Shown one piece after another: positions 54,246 through 63,456 of a stretch of 64,000 bases of DNA. The translations under genes and the position numbers were made by a program. The stretch lies in assembly GCF_022919095.1 (NCBI RefSeq), contig NZ_CP095073.1, forward strand, positions 1,550,001 through 1,614,000, in the 5' to 3' direction. Positions within the stretch are counted from its first letter, which is position 1. Every line of letters starts with the position of its first letter. The notes under the pieces were generated by a model that saw nothing but the letters and a program-made list of their open reading frames with translations, did not search any database and had not been told where the DNA came from. This DNA is from Halobacillus salinarum. GTDB lineage: Bacteria; Bacillota; Bacilli; Bacillales; Halobacillaceae.

Positions 54246-54991
54246 GTGGTCACAACCTTTATGTTTGTTTTTTCTTGAAATTGTTTTAACAATGGTCCTT
54301 GATAGTTAGTGATGATGGCAGATTCGTTAAGGTCTGCAATTTTACAAAAGGAAACTTCATCAAACTTGGAATGATCTGCAAGGATATAGCTTTCCTGTGA
54401 CAGGGAAAGGGTACGGTACTTAATGGACGCTTCTTCAGGGTCAGGCGTCGTAAATCCCTCTTTCAACGAAATACCGTTAGCACCAAGAAAACACTGATCA
54501 AACCTATACTGAGCCAATGCTTCTAACACTTGAGTGCCGATAACGGCTCTCGTCTTATGCTTTACATAACCGCCTAACATATAAGTCTTCACTTGATAAT
54601 CAGTGAGTGACTCTAATTGGTTAAGACCATTGGTGACTGCAATAATATCTTTTCCTTGAAGGTGCGGGATCATTTCCATCGTTGTTGTTCCGGCATCAAT
54701 AAAGATACAATCTCCATTCCGTACGACTGAAGCCGCGTACTTACCTATCAACTTTTTTTCATCGTGATACTTCGTAAGTTTTTCTCCCACGCTGGGTTCT
54801 TCCAGCGTTCGCTGTCTAATAGAGGCACCGCCGTGGACCCGTCTAAGCTTTCCCTCCTTTTCCAGCTGATCCAAGTCCCGCCGAATCGTGGATTCTGAAG
54901 CTCCTGTGTGAAGCACAAGGTCCTGCATTTTTACATTATGATGCGCATGTAAAAGGGTCATGATGAGTTGATGACGCTCAGGAGTAAGCAT
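54242..54991 (-). CDS. fruR: FruR, DeoR-family repressor of the fructose operon
   Basis: Transcription regulator of 249 residues. An N-terminal DeoR helix-turn-helix (ERHQLIMTLLHAHHNVKMQDLVLHTGASESTIRRDLDQLEK region, residues 5-47) is followed by a sugar-phosphate-sensing domain with DAGTTTMEMIPHL and FLGANGISLKEGF. Repression is expected to be lifted by fructose-1-phosphate. It is the first gene of its own operon. The predicted promoter overlaps a run of 10-bp repeats, a likely binding region. GGGAGG precedes ATG 54991. Confidence 0.94.
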   Translation of the reverse strand: MLTPERHQLIMTLLHAHHNVKMQDLVLHTGASESTIRRDLDQLEKEGKLRRVHGGASIRQRTLEEPSVGEKLTKYHDEKKLIGKYAASVVRNGDCIFIDAGTTTMEMIPHLQGKDIIAVTNGLNQLESLTDYQVKTYMLGGYVKHKTRAVIGTQVLEALAQYRFDQCFLGANGISLKEGFTTPDPEEASIKYRTLSLSQESYILADHSKFDEVSFCKIADLNESAIITNYQGPLLKQFQEKTNIKVVTT

Positions 54992-55024
54992 TACCTAAGC
55001 CTCCCTTTAGTAATCGATATTTCC

Positions 55025-55053
55025 ATCATAAAGTAAGCCCTTACAAAAATCAA
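55025..55053 (-). promoter_or_regulatory. fru operon promoter
   Basis: On the minus strand TTGATT (complement of 55048-55053), a 17-bp spacer and TATGAT (complement of 55025-55030), about 34 bases from the fruR start codon to the -10. Confidence 0.75.
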
Positions 55054-55097
55054 CCATAATCAACCACAAACAATCATAAACGATCAAAAATCATTCG
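55048..55097. repeat. 10-bp periodic repeats at the fru promoter (FruR operator candidate)
   Basis: Read on the plus strand, AATCAACCAT, AATCAACCAC, AAACAATCAT, AAACGATCAA and AAATCATTCG follow one another without gaps, so an AATCAA-like core recurs every helical turn. The first copy overlaps the -35. DeoR-type repressors often bind such direct repeats. Confidence 0.6.
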
Positions 55098-55256
55098 TAA
55101 AGCTTCATTTTGTTTCTCGAAATGATCCTTCCGATTTTCGCTCTGGTACTCCTATTTTTCTTTATGTCTTAAGTTTCAATTCATCTTGCTGATTCTGTGC
55201 TTTTATGCTACATTTAAAAATAGTTAATTGTGCGGTCTAGGAGGTGTAGGTACATC

Positions 55257-55487
55257 ATGGAAACTATCGCAGTATCGTTGTTAGTCATTGATACCATTGC
55301 TCTAATCGTTTTAGTATTGCTGCAATCGGGAAAAAGTGCCGGTCTGTCTGGAGCAATTTCCGGGGGAGCGGAGCAATTGTTCGGTAAACAAAAAGCACGG
55401 GGGATTGACGCCGTACTTCATCGTTCTACTGTTGTTGTTGGCGTATTATTTTTCGTTCTTGCTTTTTTAGTTGCTTATGTACTTTAA
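55257..55487 (+). CDS. secG: SecG, preprotein translocase subunit
   Basis: Membrane subunit of 76 residues with two transmembrane helices (about residues 3-22 and 55-75). It binds SecYE and aids SecA-driven export. [23 protein letters not shown] is the SecG core. ATG 55257 follows GGAGGTG by about 10 bases. It leads secG-est-rnr-smpB-ssrA, but a terminator directly behind secG shows it is at least partly expressed alone. Confidence 0.95.
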   Translation: METIAVSLLVIDTIALIVLVLLQSGKSAGLSGAISGGAEQLFGKQKARGIDAVLHRSTVVVGVLFFVLAFLVAYVL

Positions 55488-55496
55488 AGAAGTGGA

Positions 55497-55525
55497 AGCC
55501 GCGCTGTTAAAGCGCGGCTCTTTTT
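55497..55525 (+). terminator. Terminator of secG
   Basis: A 9-bp perfect stem (AGCCGCGCT 55497-55505 with AGCGCGGCT 55511-55519) plus five T. Confidence 0.9.
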
Positions 55526-55639
55526 ATTTGAAAGCAAATGGTATGAAACCTGATCCACACTTTTGTTAAAATTAATAGCATTGCTAATAAGGAATGAAAT
55601 TTTCAAAGTAGGAAATAGTGGAAGTAAGGAGAGAACGAG

Positions 55640-56383
55640 ATGAAAATTAAACAACCTCAGCCGTTTACGTTTGAAGCAGGCGAGCGTGCGGTATTATTAC
55701 TACATGGATTCACAGGCCATTCAGCCGATGTCCGTATGCTGGGGCGTTTTTTAGAAAAGAATGGATATACAAGTCATGCTCCAATTTACAGGGGGCACGG
55801 AACTAAACCGGAAGATCTCATCGATGCCACGCCTGAAGAGTGGTGGGAAGATGTGCAGGCTGGCTTGAACCACTTGAGAGAAAAAGGGTATGACAAAATT
55901 GCTGTTGCCGGTCTTTCTCTTGGCGGAGTATTAAGCTTGAAACTTGGCTATTCTGAGCCGATCAAAGGAATAGTAACCATGTGCGCGCCGATGTTCTTTG
56001 ATAATGAAGAGCAATTGACGGAGGGCTTTCAATTTAAAGCCAGGCAGTATAAGCAGCTGCAAGGTAAAGACAAAGAAACGATAGAAGCAGAAGTGAAAGA
56101 GCTTCTGGATGATTCGAAAGATATGTTTCAACAGCTTGGCCGGTTTATTAATGAGGTCCACGATGAGATTGATCAGGTTTATACGCCCACACTGGTTGTG
56201 CAGGCTGAACAGGATGAGATGATCAACACGGATAGTGCCAGCTATATTTATCATCAAATTGAAGCAGATCATAAAGATTTGAAGTGGTACAAAAACTCTG
56301 GGCACATCATTACGATGGATAAAGAAAAAGACCAGCTCCATAAGGATATACTCGAATTTCTTGAATCCCTGGATTGGTCATAG
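55640..56383 (+). CDS. est: Carboxylesterase (Est30/YvaK-like)
   Basis: Alpha/beta-hydrolase of 247 residues acting on short-chain esters. [12 protein letters not shown] forms the oxyanion hole, the nucleophile Ser93 is in AGLSLGGVL, and the acid and histidine are in [11 protein letters not shown] and [11 protein letters not shown]. It matches the Geobacillus Est30 type in size and motif spacing. It lies between secG and rnr, its usual place. AGGAGAG precedes ATG 55640. Confidence 0.92.
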   Translation: MKIKQPQPFTFEAGERAVLLLHGFTGHSADVRMLGRFLEKNGYTSHAPIYRGHGTKPEDLIDATPEEWWEDVQAGLNHLREKGYDKIAVAGLSLGGVLSLKLGYSEPIKGIVTMCAPMFFDNEEQLTEGFQFKARQYKQLQGKDKETIEAEVKELLDDSKDMFQQLGRFINEVHDEIDQVYTPTLVVQAEQDEMINTDSASYIYHQIEADHKDLKWYKNSGHIITMDKEKDQLHKDILEFLESLDWS

Positions 56384-56422
56384 CCCAAGAGCCCTGCCCT
56401 TCAGTTAAAGGAGGAAAGGCAA

Positions 56423-58711
56423 GTGAACACTGAATTACAACAACAAATACTACAATTTTTCAAAGAATCGGTCTCTAAACCGCTATCTGTACAAGAATTA
56501 GAAGAAGAGCTCCAGCTTAATGAAGGGGATCAATTCAAAGACCTTATGAAAGCGTTGAATGCCTTGGAAGAGGAAGGGGAGCTTGTCCGCACGAGGAAGA
56601 ACCGGTTCGGACTTCCAGAAAAGATGAATTTAGTTCGCGGACGCATTCAAATGCATGCGAAAGGTTTTGCCTTTTTAATTCCGGATGAAGAAGATAAGGA
56701 CGACGTGTATGTGCACCATTCCGACCTTAACTCAGCGATGAATAATGATAAAGTTCTTGTCAGAATTGAGAAAAGAGATGAGGCGGGTCAGCGTCCGGAG
56801 GGAACTGTCATTCGTATAGTGGAACGGGCAACGACTAGAGTGGTCGGAACGTATGAACAAAGCCGTAACTTCGGGTTTGTCATTGCAGATGATAAACGAA
56901 TTCCCAACGATATCTTCATCCCTAAAGGTCAGGCAAACGGCGCTGTTGATGGGCATAAAGTGATCGTAAACATTACAAAGTTTCCTGAAGCGCGTATGAG
57001 CGCGGAAGGGGAAATTGTAGAAATCCTTGGTCACAAAAATGACCCGGGAATCGACATCATTTCGATTATTTATAAGCACGGAATCAAAATTGATTTCCCT
57101 GAAGAGGTATTGGCCCAAGCAGCCGAAACCCCTGACCAAATTAGTGAAGATGAAATTAAGAATCGGCGTGATCTTAGAGATGAAACGATTGTTACGATTG
57201 ATGGAGCAGATGCAAAGGATCTTGATGATGCCGTAACGGTCAAGAAATTGAGCAACGGACACTATAAGCTTGGTGTTCATATTGCAGATGTCTCTTATTA
57301 TGTAGGTGAAGGGTCCCCGATCGATAAAGAAGCTCGGGAGCGGGCTACCAGTGTGTATTTAGTAGACCGCGTGATCCCGATGATCCCTCACCGGTTATCC
57401 AACGGAATTTGTTCATTGAATCCTCAAGTGGACCGTTTGACTCTTTCCTGTGAAATGGAAATCAATGATCGTGGTGAAATTGTCGAACATGAAATTTTTC
57501 AAAGTGTCATAAAAACCAACGAACGTATGACGTACCGTGATGTTAATGAAATTCTTGAGAATGATGATCCCGCTCTAATCGAAAAATACAGCAAGCTTGT
57601 TCCTATGTTCAGAGATATGGGCTACCTTGCTAAAATTCTGCGCACGAAGCGGATGAAACGAGGAGCGATTGACTTTGATTTTAAAGAAGCCGGAGTCATT
57701 GTGGATGAAGAAGGAAAAGCAGTTGATGTTAAGCTGAGGGATCGCTCGGTTGCTGAACGGCTGATTGAAGAATTCATGCTCGCTGCGAACGAAACGATAG
57801 CCGAACATTTCCATTGGATGGACGTTCCGTTTATTCACCGGATTCACGAAGATCCTGATTCAAGCAAATTGCAGCATTTCTTTGAATTTGTTGCGAATCT
57901 CGGTTTCTCGGTTAAAGGAACCTCAGATGATGTCCACCCACAAGCATTGCAAAAGGTGCTTGAAGAAGTAAAGGGCACCCAGGAGGATATGATTATTTCC
58001 AAGCTGATGCTTCGTTCGATGCAGCAGGCCAAATACGATCCTCAAAGTCTCGGTCACTTTGGTCTGGCAACAGACTTTTATACCCACTTTACTTCGCCGA
58101 TCCGCAGGTACCCGGATTTGATCGTTCACCGTTTAATCCGAACCTACTTAGTTGAGAAAAAAGTGGACTATAAAACGCGTAAACACTGGAAAGACCAGAT
58201 GCCGGATATTGCCCGCCACTCTTCCGAAATGGAGCGGGCAGCGGTAGACGCCGAACGGGAAACCGATGACCTTAAAAAAGCAGAGTATATGCAGGACAAA
58301 ATCGGCGAAGAGTATGAAGGTGTGATCAGTTCGATTACAAGCTTCGGTATGTTTGTGGAACTGCCAAACACCGTTGAAGGACTCGTACATGTTAGTACGC
58401 TGACCGATGATTATTATCATTTCCACGAAAAACAATATGCCATGATTGGTGAGCGGACAGGAAATGTATTCCGTATCGGTGATGAAGTCACGATTCGGGT
58501 AACCAATGTCAATTTAGACGAGCGCGTCGTTGATTTTGAAATTGATTATATGAAACCACGCAAAGAGCGTCCTCGCCGTGAGCGTCCTAAGGAAATTCAA
58601 TCAAAAGGTCCTGATCGCAAGAAAGATAAGAAGAAGAACAAGCAGAAAGGAAATAAGCCTTTCTATCGCAATAAAGGGGTTCCTAAAAAAGGTCGGAAAA
58701 AGAAAAAATAA
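56423..58711 (+). CDS. rnr: Ribonuclease R
   Basis: Processive 3'-5' exoribonuclease of 762 residues. An N-terminal winged-helix is followed by two cold-shock domains ([46 protein letters not shown]), the RNB catalytic domain ([31 protein letters not shown]), an S1 domain ([20 protein letters not shown]) and a lysine-rich tail. It degrades structured RNA and, with tmRNA and SmpB encoded just downstream, non-stop messages. The start is GTG 56423 after AAGGAGG. Confidence 0.97.
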   Translation: MNTELQQQILQFFKESVSKPLSVQELEEELQLNEGDQFKDLMKALNALEEEGELVRTRKNRFGLPEKMNLVRGRIQMHAKGFAFLIPDEEDKDDVYVHHSDLNSAMNNDKVLVRIEKRDEAGQRPEGTVIRIVERATTRVVGTYEQSRNFGFVIADDKRIPNDIFIPKGQANGAVDGHKVIVNITKFPEARMSAEGEIVEILGHKNDPGIDIISIIYKHGIKIDFPEEVLAQAAETPDQISEDEIKNRRDLRDETIVTIDGADAKDLDDAVTVKKLSNGHYKLGVHIADVSYYVGEGSPIDKEARERATSVYLVDRVIPMIPHRLSNGICSLNPQVDRLTLSCEMEINDRGEIVEHEIFQSVIKTNERMTYRDVNEILENDDPALIEKYSKLVPMFRDMGYLAKILRTKRMKRGAIDFDFKEAGVIVDEEGKAVDVKLRDRSVAERLIEEFMLAANETIAEHFHWMDVPFIHRIHEDPDSSKLQHFFEFVANLGFSVKGTSDDVHPQALQKVLEEVKGTQEDMIISKLMLRSMQQAKYDPQSLGHFGLATDFYTHFTSPIRRYPDLIVHRLIRTYLVEKKVDYKTRKHWKDQMPDIARHSSEMERAAVDAERETDDLKKAEYMQDKIGEEYEGVISSITSFGMFVELPNTVEGLVHVSTLTDDYYHFHEKQYAMIGERTGNVFRIGDEVTIRVTNVNLDERVVDFEIDYMKPRKERPRRERPKEIQSKGPDRKKDKKKNKQKGNKPFYRNKGVPKKGRKKKK

Positions 58712-58723
58712 CTGAAGATATAA

Positions 58724-58749
58724 AAAAACGCGCATTTAAGCGCGTTTTT
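58724..58749. terminator. Bidirectional terminator after rnr
   Basis: A 10-bp perfect stem (AAAAACGCGC 58724-58733 with GCGCGTTTTT 58740-58749) between rnr and the convergent GNAT gene. Confidence 0.92.
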
Positions 58750-59619
58750 CTATGACTGCATCCATTTTCCATAAAGAATCCATGGTTTCTGAATTTCGAA
58801 AGGAGTTAAATCAGGGATATTGTGATAGCCCTCCGGAGAAAAGTCGATCCAGCACCCAGTATGGGAAGGGTGCTTGCGCCAATGGTGAAGAATGGTTTCG
58901 AACAAGCCGGGTTGAAGGTAATGATCGTTCCAGAAATATTTCACGTGTGAATATTCCTCTCCTTTTCGATCATTCCTAATGATTACAAAACGCTTCCCGT
59001 CAGGAGAAGTGTAAACACTGGATTCACTTAAATGTTTATCTGTAAATAACTGTTTGTGGTAAGGGAATGGATAATAGCACTCATATGGAAAAAAGCCAAG
59101 TGTGTTTTCTTCTAGCTGAAGGAGCAGGGTTCGTTTTTCTTTGATTTCAGTAACTTCTCCCCATATCTTTCCTTTTGTGCTGCCTGCAAGCAGCTGCGGG
59201 TGTCTCAACACTGTATAATAATGGAGCGGCCCGGGAAGAAGGCCGATTTTTTCCAGAACTCTCCGGGCGGGCTTGTTATGTTTATGTGTGTTGGCCCCCA
59301 TCCAAAGGATTTCGTTTCGCGTATGTAATTCTTCTACGACAAAAAGCAGCAATTGAGTCGAGCAGCCTTTGCCATAAAAGCGGCGGTCTGTTCTCATCCG
59401 GCCGATCATTGCAAATCGTCCATTGGCAAATAAACTATAGCCCCCGACAGAAACCAACTGGTTTCTGTTAAACAATCCGAATAAAGTGTGATCTTGGGAA
59501 GCGATGAGCCGGTCAAAAATTCGGAGCACATAATCATCTTCTATACCAGTGTCCATTTTTGAAAATGCGGGTAAATCCTTGTCTGTTAATTTTCTAACTT
59601 GAAGGTGGAGAGATTCCAT
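58750..59619 (-). CDS. GNAT-family N-acetyltransferase
   Basis: Predicted acetyl-CoA-dependent acetyltransferase of 289 residues, longer than a minimal GNAT domain. The N-terminal half (about residues 1-140) carries the fold, with MIGRMRTDRRFYGKGCSTQLLLF as the acetyl-CoA-binding motif A. The second half (YYPFPYHKQLF ... CWIDFSPEGYHNIPD) has no motif I recognise. The substrate is unknown. It interrupts the rnr-smpB pair on the opposite strand, an insertion relative to B. subtilis. AAAGGAG precedes ATG 59619. Confidence 0.8.
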   Translation of the reverse strand: MESLHLQVRKLTDKDLPAFSKMDTGIEDDYVLRIFDRLIASQDHTLFGLFNRNQLVSVGGYSLFANGRFAMIGRMRTDRRFYGKGCSTQLLLFVVEELHTRNEILWMGANTHKHNKPARRVLEKIGLLPGPLHYYTVLRHPQLLAGSTKGKIWGEVTEIKEKRTLLLQLEENTLGFFPYECYYPFPYHKQLFTDKHLSESSVYTSPDGKRFVIIRNDRKGEEYSHVKYFWNDHYLQPGLFETILHHWRKHPSHTGCWIDFSPEGYHNIPDLTPFEIQKPWILYGKWMQS

Positions 59620-59769
59620 CAGCTAAAGCTCCTTTGAATAAGGGTTGCGAGATAATAATCTCATAAAAAACGAGATCCTGTCTATTTGGAGAAAAAGGAG
59701 CAGCTGTGAATTGGAAACGCTTGAGACATTTGGTACAATAGAAGGTACGCAATAGAGGAGGAAAGCGCC

Positions 59770-60234
59770 ATGCCAAGAGGTCACGGGAAAACCATCGCTC
59801 AAAATAAAAAAGCCAGACACGACTTTACAATTGAAGAAACCTTTGAAGCCGGAATTGTCCTGCAAGGCACGGAAATAAAATCGATTCGTAACGGAAGAGT
59901 AAATCTTAAAGACAGCTTTGCCCGGATTAATAATGGAGAAGCTTATCTGCATAATATGCACATTTCTCCGTATGAGCAAGGCAACATTTACAATCATGAT
60001 CCCACTCGCGCGCGTAAGCTGCTCTTACATCGGAAAGAGATTAATCAGCTAATCGGACAAACTCAGCAAAAAGGGTATTCGCTAGTGCCGCTGAAAGTTT
60101 ATATTAAAAACGGAGTGGCTAAAGTACTCATCGGACTTGGAAGAGGAAAAAAGAAATATGACAAACGAGAGGACTTAAAACGCAAGCAAGTGAACCGTGA
60201 AATTGACCGGGCGATTAAAGAGAGCTTGAAATAA
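59770..60234 (+). CDS. smpB: SsrA-binding protein SmpB
   Basis: Small basic protein of 154 residues that escorts tmRNA to stalled ribosomes. [32 protein letters not shown] is the start of the barrel; [11 protein letters not shown]-like [13 protein letters not shown] and the basic tail [27 protein letters not shown] are typical. GAGGAGG precedes ATG 59770. Its RNA partner, ssrA, starts 100 bases downstream with its own promoter. Confidence 0.97.
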   Translation: MPRGHGKTIAQNKKARHDFTIEETFEAGIVLQGTEIKSIRNGRVNLKDSFARINNGEAYLHNMHISPYEQGNIYNHDPTRARKLLLHRKEINQLIGQTQQKGYSLVPLKVYIKNGVAKVLIGLGRGKKKYDKREDLKRKQVNREIDRAIKESLK

Positions 60235-60242
60235 TTACCGGC

Positions 60243-60270
60243 TTGAAAAATATCAATAATGTGCTATAAT
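60243..60270 (+). promoter_or_regulatory. ssrA promoter
   Basis: TTGAAA (60243-60248), a 16-bp spacer and a consensus TATAAT (60265-60270) with an extended TGC. Transcription would start about 57 bases before the mature tmRNA. Confidence 0.85.
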
Positions 60271-60333
60271 ATTTTATGTCGCTATATGTGACAGCATAGA
60301 ATTGAGCTTGATTTTCTATCCTTTAATCCTAAC

Positions 60334-60696
60334 GGGGACGTTACGGATTCGACGGGGATAGGTCGAGCTCGGGCTGCAGGTCGAGGCGACGACTCGTAAA
60401 ACGTCATTTGCCTAAATATAACTGGCGAATCTAACGAAAACCTAGCTGTAGCTGCGTAAGTAGTCTATAGCTGATCCTTCCTGGTATCGCCCGTGTACTA
60501 GATGAAGGGTCTCAAACTAAAGCGGGCTACGCGTTTTTCCACCGCCTGAGGAAAAACGAAGAGACTAATCAGGCTAGCTTCTCGGAAGCCTGTTGATAGG
60601 CTGAAGAGGAAGTGAATGACAATATATCAACTAAGCTTGTAGATGCCCGAGTGCCGATATCTCCGGACGTGGGTTCGACTCCCACCGTCTCCACCA
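60334..60696 (+). ncRNA. ssrA: tmRNA (transfer-messenger RNA)
   Basis: RNA of about 363 nt that rescues stalled ribosomes and tags the nascent protein. The 5' end GGGGACG pairs with CGTCTCC next to an encoded ACCA, and GGACGTGGGTTCGACTCCCACC forms the T arm. The message segment at 60424-60459 reads GESNENLAVAA then stop, so the tag would be Ala-GESNENLAVAA if GGC is the resume codon. The -VAA end fits recognition by ClpX/ClpP, whose protease gene is in the window. smpB lies just upstream. Confidence 0.96.
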
Positions 60697-60720
60697 ATAC
60701 ATATATTGGTGGTTTTTTAA
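60691..60720 (+). terminator. Terminator of ssrA
   Basis: CACCAAT pairs with ATTGGTG over a short loop, followed by six T; it overlaps the encoded CCA end. Confidence 0.75.
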
Positions 60721-60736
60721 TTTGTGTGTAAATAAC

Positions 60737-60775
60737 GCACCATTCTTCTGCTGCAGAAGAATGGTGCTTTATTTT
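60737..60775. terminator. Second strong hairpin downstream of ssrA
   Basis: A 14-bp perfect inverted repeat (GCACCATTCTTCTG 60737-60750 with CAGAAGAATGGTGC 60754-60767) with a 3-base loop and a T-rich tail. It probably acts as a back-up terminator. The remaining bases up to 60894 show no gene. Confidence 0.75.
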
Positions 60776-60894
60776 GTTTAAGAGAAAGCTCCTCTTGATC
60801 TCCACTAAATTTCCTCATTACGTCCCTTTTACCTAACAATTATTTTAGATGCTCAAGTAGTTTTTTAATATTTACTTTGAAAAGCATAGGAATA

Positions 60895-60923
60895 TTGACT
60901 ATCAAATGAATGAAAGATAAAAT
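60895..60923 (+). promoter_or_regulatory. Promoter of the tetR-monooxygenase pair
   Basis: TTGACT (60895-60900), a 17-bp spacer and TAAAAT (60918-60923). Confidence 0.8.
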
Positions 60924-60953
60924 ATGAATGCATTCATAAATGAATAAGTTCAT
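60924..60953. promoter_or_regulatory. TetR-type operator candidate
   Basis: ATGAATGCATTCAT (60924-60937) is a perfect 14-bp palindrome directly after the -10, over the predicted start of transcription. A second inverted repeat, ATGAA-TAAG-TTCAT, follows at 60940-60953. Autoregulation by the adjacent TetR protein is the likely reading. Confidence 0.7.
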
Positions 60954-60970
60954 AATTTGGAGGTGGGAAG

Positions 60971-61606
60971 TTGGCCGGTCTAAGAGAAGAAAAGAAAAAG
61001 CAAACTCAGCTGGCGATCATGGAATCGGCTAAAAAGATTTTCTCGGAAAAAGGGTTTGAAAATGCTTCAATGGTGGAGATAGCAAAGGATGCAGCCGTCG
61101 GCACAGGGACTATATATAATTATTTTTCATCTAAAGGTGCTTTGTTGCTGCAAATATTCTCAGAAGAAACGTCCCGGATGGAGATGAAAGAGCCTCAGAG
61201 GTTAAAAGCTTCTTCAGAGGCTGGACTGGCAGAGAGGATCAGCGAATTTATTTTACAGTTTACAGTGTTATTTTCTCATTACCCTAAAGCTTTTTGGAAA
61301 GAATTGTTCCATGTGATGACAGAAGAAGCACAAGAAAGTATCCATTTAAGACAGGGGTTGTTCGGCTTAGATGAAGACATCATGAAGGATGTGACATCCA
61401 TTATCAGCACCGCATCAGAACAATTTCTTTTGCCTGTAGATCCAGAAGATGCAGCTTATGTAATCTATAGTTCAGTTATGACAGATACACTATTTTATAT
61501 TTACAGCGAGGACATGTCCTATGAAACTTATGCAGGTCGTATTTCCGAGCACATTAAATTTGTATTAGCTGGGAAAATAAAGGGAAGACAGCCTGGATCG
61601 ATTTGA
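60971..61606 (+). CDS. TetR/AcrR-family transcriptional regulator
   Basis: Repressor of 211 residues. The N-terminal helix-turn-helix spans about residues 9-50 (QLAIMESAKKIFSEKGFENA; VEIAKDAAVGTGTIYNYFSSKGALL) and the ligand-binding C-terminal domain is variable. The start is TTG 60971 after GGAGGTGG. It lies 7 bases before the monooxygenase gene and below a promoter with a palindrome at the start site, so it likely controls both genes. The ligand is unknown, perhaps the substrate of the monooxygenase. Confidence 0.88.
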   Translation: MAGLREEKKKQTQLAIMESAKKIFSEKGFENASMVEIAKDAAVGTGTIYNYFSSKGALLLQIFSEETSRMEMKEPQRLKASSEAGLAERISEFILQFTVLFSHYPKAFWKELFHVMTEEAQESIHLRQGLFGLDEDIMKDVTSIISTASEQFLLPVDPEDAAYVIYSSVMTDTLFYIYSEDMSYETYAGRISEHIKFVLAGKIKGRQPGSI

Positions 61607-61613
61607 GGGTTAC

Positions 61614-62810
61614 ATGAGTCAAAAAAAGCTTGATAAGGTGGTTGAAAATATGAAAGTAATGATTGTAGGTGGCGGTATTGCTGGATTAACGTTAGCTTAC
61701 TGGCTGAATAAGAATGGAAATGATGTGAAGATTATAGAAAAAGCCCCGGAATTAAGGACGGAAGGGTATATGCTGGACTTTTTTGGGCCTGGATATGATG
61801 TGGCTGAGAAAATGGGGATCATGAGAAAGTTAAGTGATATTCATTATCCTATCTCAGGCCTGAAATTTCTTAATGAGAATGGAAAAGTGAAATTTGATCT
61901 CCCTTACCAATCTCTTAGAGCTCTTTTGGACAATAGGCATTTTAATTTTATGAGGGGAGACCTGGAACGAGTTTTATACGACTTAGTAAAAGACAGCGTC
62001 GAAATTAAATTTGGAATGACGGTTGATGACGTTTATCAGGATGACCAGCACGTCCATGTAACCTTATCCGATGGGAGTGTTGAAACTTCAGATTTATTGG
62101 TAGGGGCAGATGGAATCCGTTCTAAAGTTCGTTCCTTGGTATTTGGTGATCATAAAAACTACATCAAGTATATGGGATATTATACAGCTGCTTATGTCAT
62201 AGAAAACTCCGGGATGTATAAGGAGCTAAGCGACGCTTTTTACTCCTTGTCGTCTCCTGATCTTCAAGCCTCGGTTTATCCGATTAGAGGAAATAGATTA
62301 GCTACCTTTTACTTATATAAAGCTCCCAAAAAGGATAAGCATTTATCTGGAGCAGCAGCAAAAGATGAATTGAAGGCGCAATTTAAGCAAATGGGCTGGA
62401 TTGTTCCTGAGATGTTGGATAAAGCAGGGACTTCAAACGATTTTTATTTCGATGAGGTTTCCCAAGTAGAAATCCCTCATTGGAGTAAGGATCGTGTGGT
62501 GCTCGTTGGAGATGCGTGTCAAGCAGTCTCCCTCTTGGCGGGCCAGGGGGCTTCGCTAGCTATGACAGGCGGGTATGTACTCGCCCGCAATTTATGTAAG
62601 GATCAAGATGTTCAACAAGCACTACTTCAATATGAAGAGGATTTAAAACCGCAGATTGAAAAGACACAGGAATCCGGAAGAAAATTTGCGCGTTACTTTC
62701 TCCCTGATACGCGCCTAAGAATTTTTATTAGAGACGTTACAATGAGGATTAGTGTACTTCCAGTCATAAGAAAGTTTGTGAATATGAATAGAGCTCGAAT
62801 TCCGAAATAG
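61614..62810 (+). CDS. FAD-dependent monooxygenase
   Basis: Flavoprotein hydroxylase of about 398 residues, PHBH-like. VMIVGGGIAGLTLAYWLNKNG binds FAD, DLLVGADGIRSKVR is the DG motif and RVVLVGDACQAVSLLAGQGASLAMTGGYVLA the GD motif. Relatives include tetracycline-inactivating TetX-like and antibiotic-biosynthesis enzymes, but sequence alone does not show the substrate. Two starts are possible: ATG 61614 (GAGGG 4 bases ahead) and ATG 61650 (AAGGTGG 8 bases ahead), the latter placing the FAD motif at the very N-terminus. Co-transcribed with the tetR gene. Confidence 0.87.
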   Translation: MSQKKLDKVVENMKVMIVGGGIAGLTLAYWLNKNGNDVKIIEKAPELRTEGYMLDFFGPGYDVAEKMGIMRKLSDIHYPISGLKFLNENGKVKFDLPYQSLRALLDNRHFNFMRGDLERVLYDLVKDSVEIKFGMTVDDVYQDDQHVHVTLSDGSVETSDLLVGADGIRSKVRSLVFGDHKNYIKYMGYYTAAYVIENSGMYKELSDAFYSLSSPDLQASVYPIRGNRLATFYLYKAPKKDKHLSGAAAKDELKAQFKQMGWIVPEMLDKAGTSNDFYFDEVSQVEIPHWSKDRVVLVGDACQAVSLLAGQGASLAMTGGYVLARNLCKDQDVQQALLQYEEDLKPQIEKTQESGRKFARYFLPDTRLRIFIRDVTMRISVLPVIRKFVNMNRARIPK

Positions 62811-62871
62811 CAAACGGCGAGTCTTGATGAGGATAGAATTTCAATAGTTAACTAAAAAAAGGAGGGGAAGG

Positions 62872-63360
62872 ATGGGGAACAATTCTTTTTACTTCATTGT
62901 AGTGCTTGTAGCGGCACTTGTGGTTTGGAGGAGAACGAGGAGCATGTACAGGCCGATCAAAGGTAATGGCAGAAGGCTGCTACTGCCCATATTCTTTTTT
63001 ATCCCTGGTCTCGCTCTTATTTCCAGCCCTGAAGTACATCTCCGCTTATGGGAGGATCTGCTTGCTGTAACCGCTGGACTTTTACTTTCCACTCCATTAA
63101 TCTGGACGACTGAGTTTGAAATTCGTGAGGACCGAAATATCTATGCTAAGAAGAATATGGCCTTTGTTTTCGCGTTTTTAGGAGTTTTTGTTATCCGCAT
63201 AGTTATGAGAAGTTATTTTACGTCTTTAGATTCTCAATCAGTTGCGGCGTTATTTATGATTGTCGCCATTAGTTATATCGTACCTTGGAGAGTAATTTCG
63301 TATATGAAATTTAGAAAAGTTTATCTATCAAATACGAAAAGAAGCATCGGATTAGGATGA
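62872..63360 (+). CDS. CcdC-family membrane protein (DUF1453)
   Basis: Membrane protein of 162 residues with four hydrophobic segments (about residues 5-20, 37-52, 62-80, 95-112, with a fifth near 123-138). WRRTRSMYRPIKGNGRRLLLPIFFF and the late PWRVISYMKFRKVY match the CcdC family. CcdC sits with CcdA in cytochrome c biogenesis operons in Bacillus, but its task is unclear and no such genes are beside it here. AAAGGAGGGG precedes ATG 62872. Confidence 0.8.
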   Translation: MGNNSFYFIVVLVAALVVWRRTRSMYRPIKGNGRRLLLPIFFFIPGLALISSPEVHLRLWEDLLAVTAGLLLSTPLIWTTEFEIREDRNIYAKKNMAFVFAFLGVFVIRIVMRSYFTSLDSQSVAALFMIVAISYIVPWRVISYMKFRKVYLSNTKRSIGLG

Positions 63361-63416
63361 TGTTTTACTCAGAATATAATAGAACTAATAATACTTATTA
63401 AGGTGAAAGAGTTGGT

Positions 63417-63456
63417 ATCCCCTGTCAGGAATGGTTGGCCTGACGGGGGATTTTTT
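63417..63456 (+). terminator. Terminator of the CcdC-family gene
   Basis: A 13-bp stem with one G-T pair (63417-63429 with 63439-63451), followed by six T. Confidence 0.88.

Noticed and set aside
60569-60805. Minus-strand open frame with VGVEPTSGDIGTRAS over the end of ssrA
   Set aside because: It is the antisense of the tmRNA 3' domain. Frames of this kind are a known false call over tRNA-like ends, and its start lies in the downstream hairpin.
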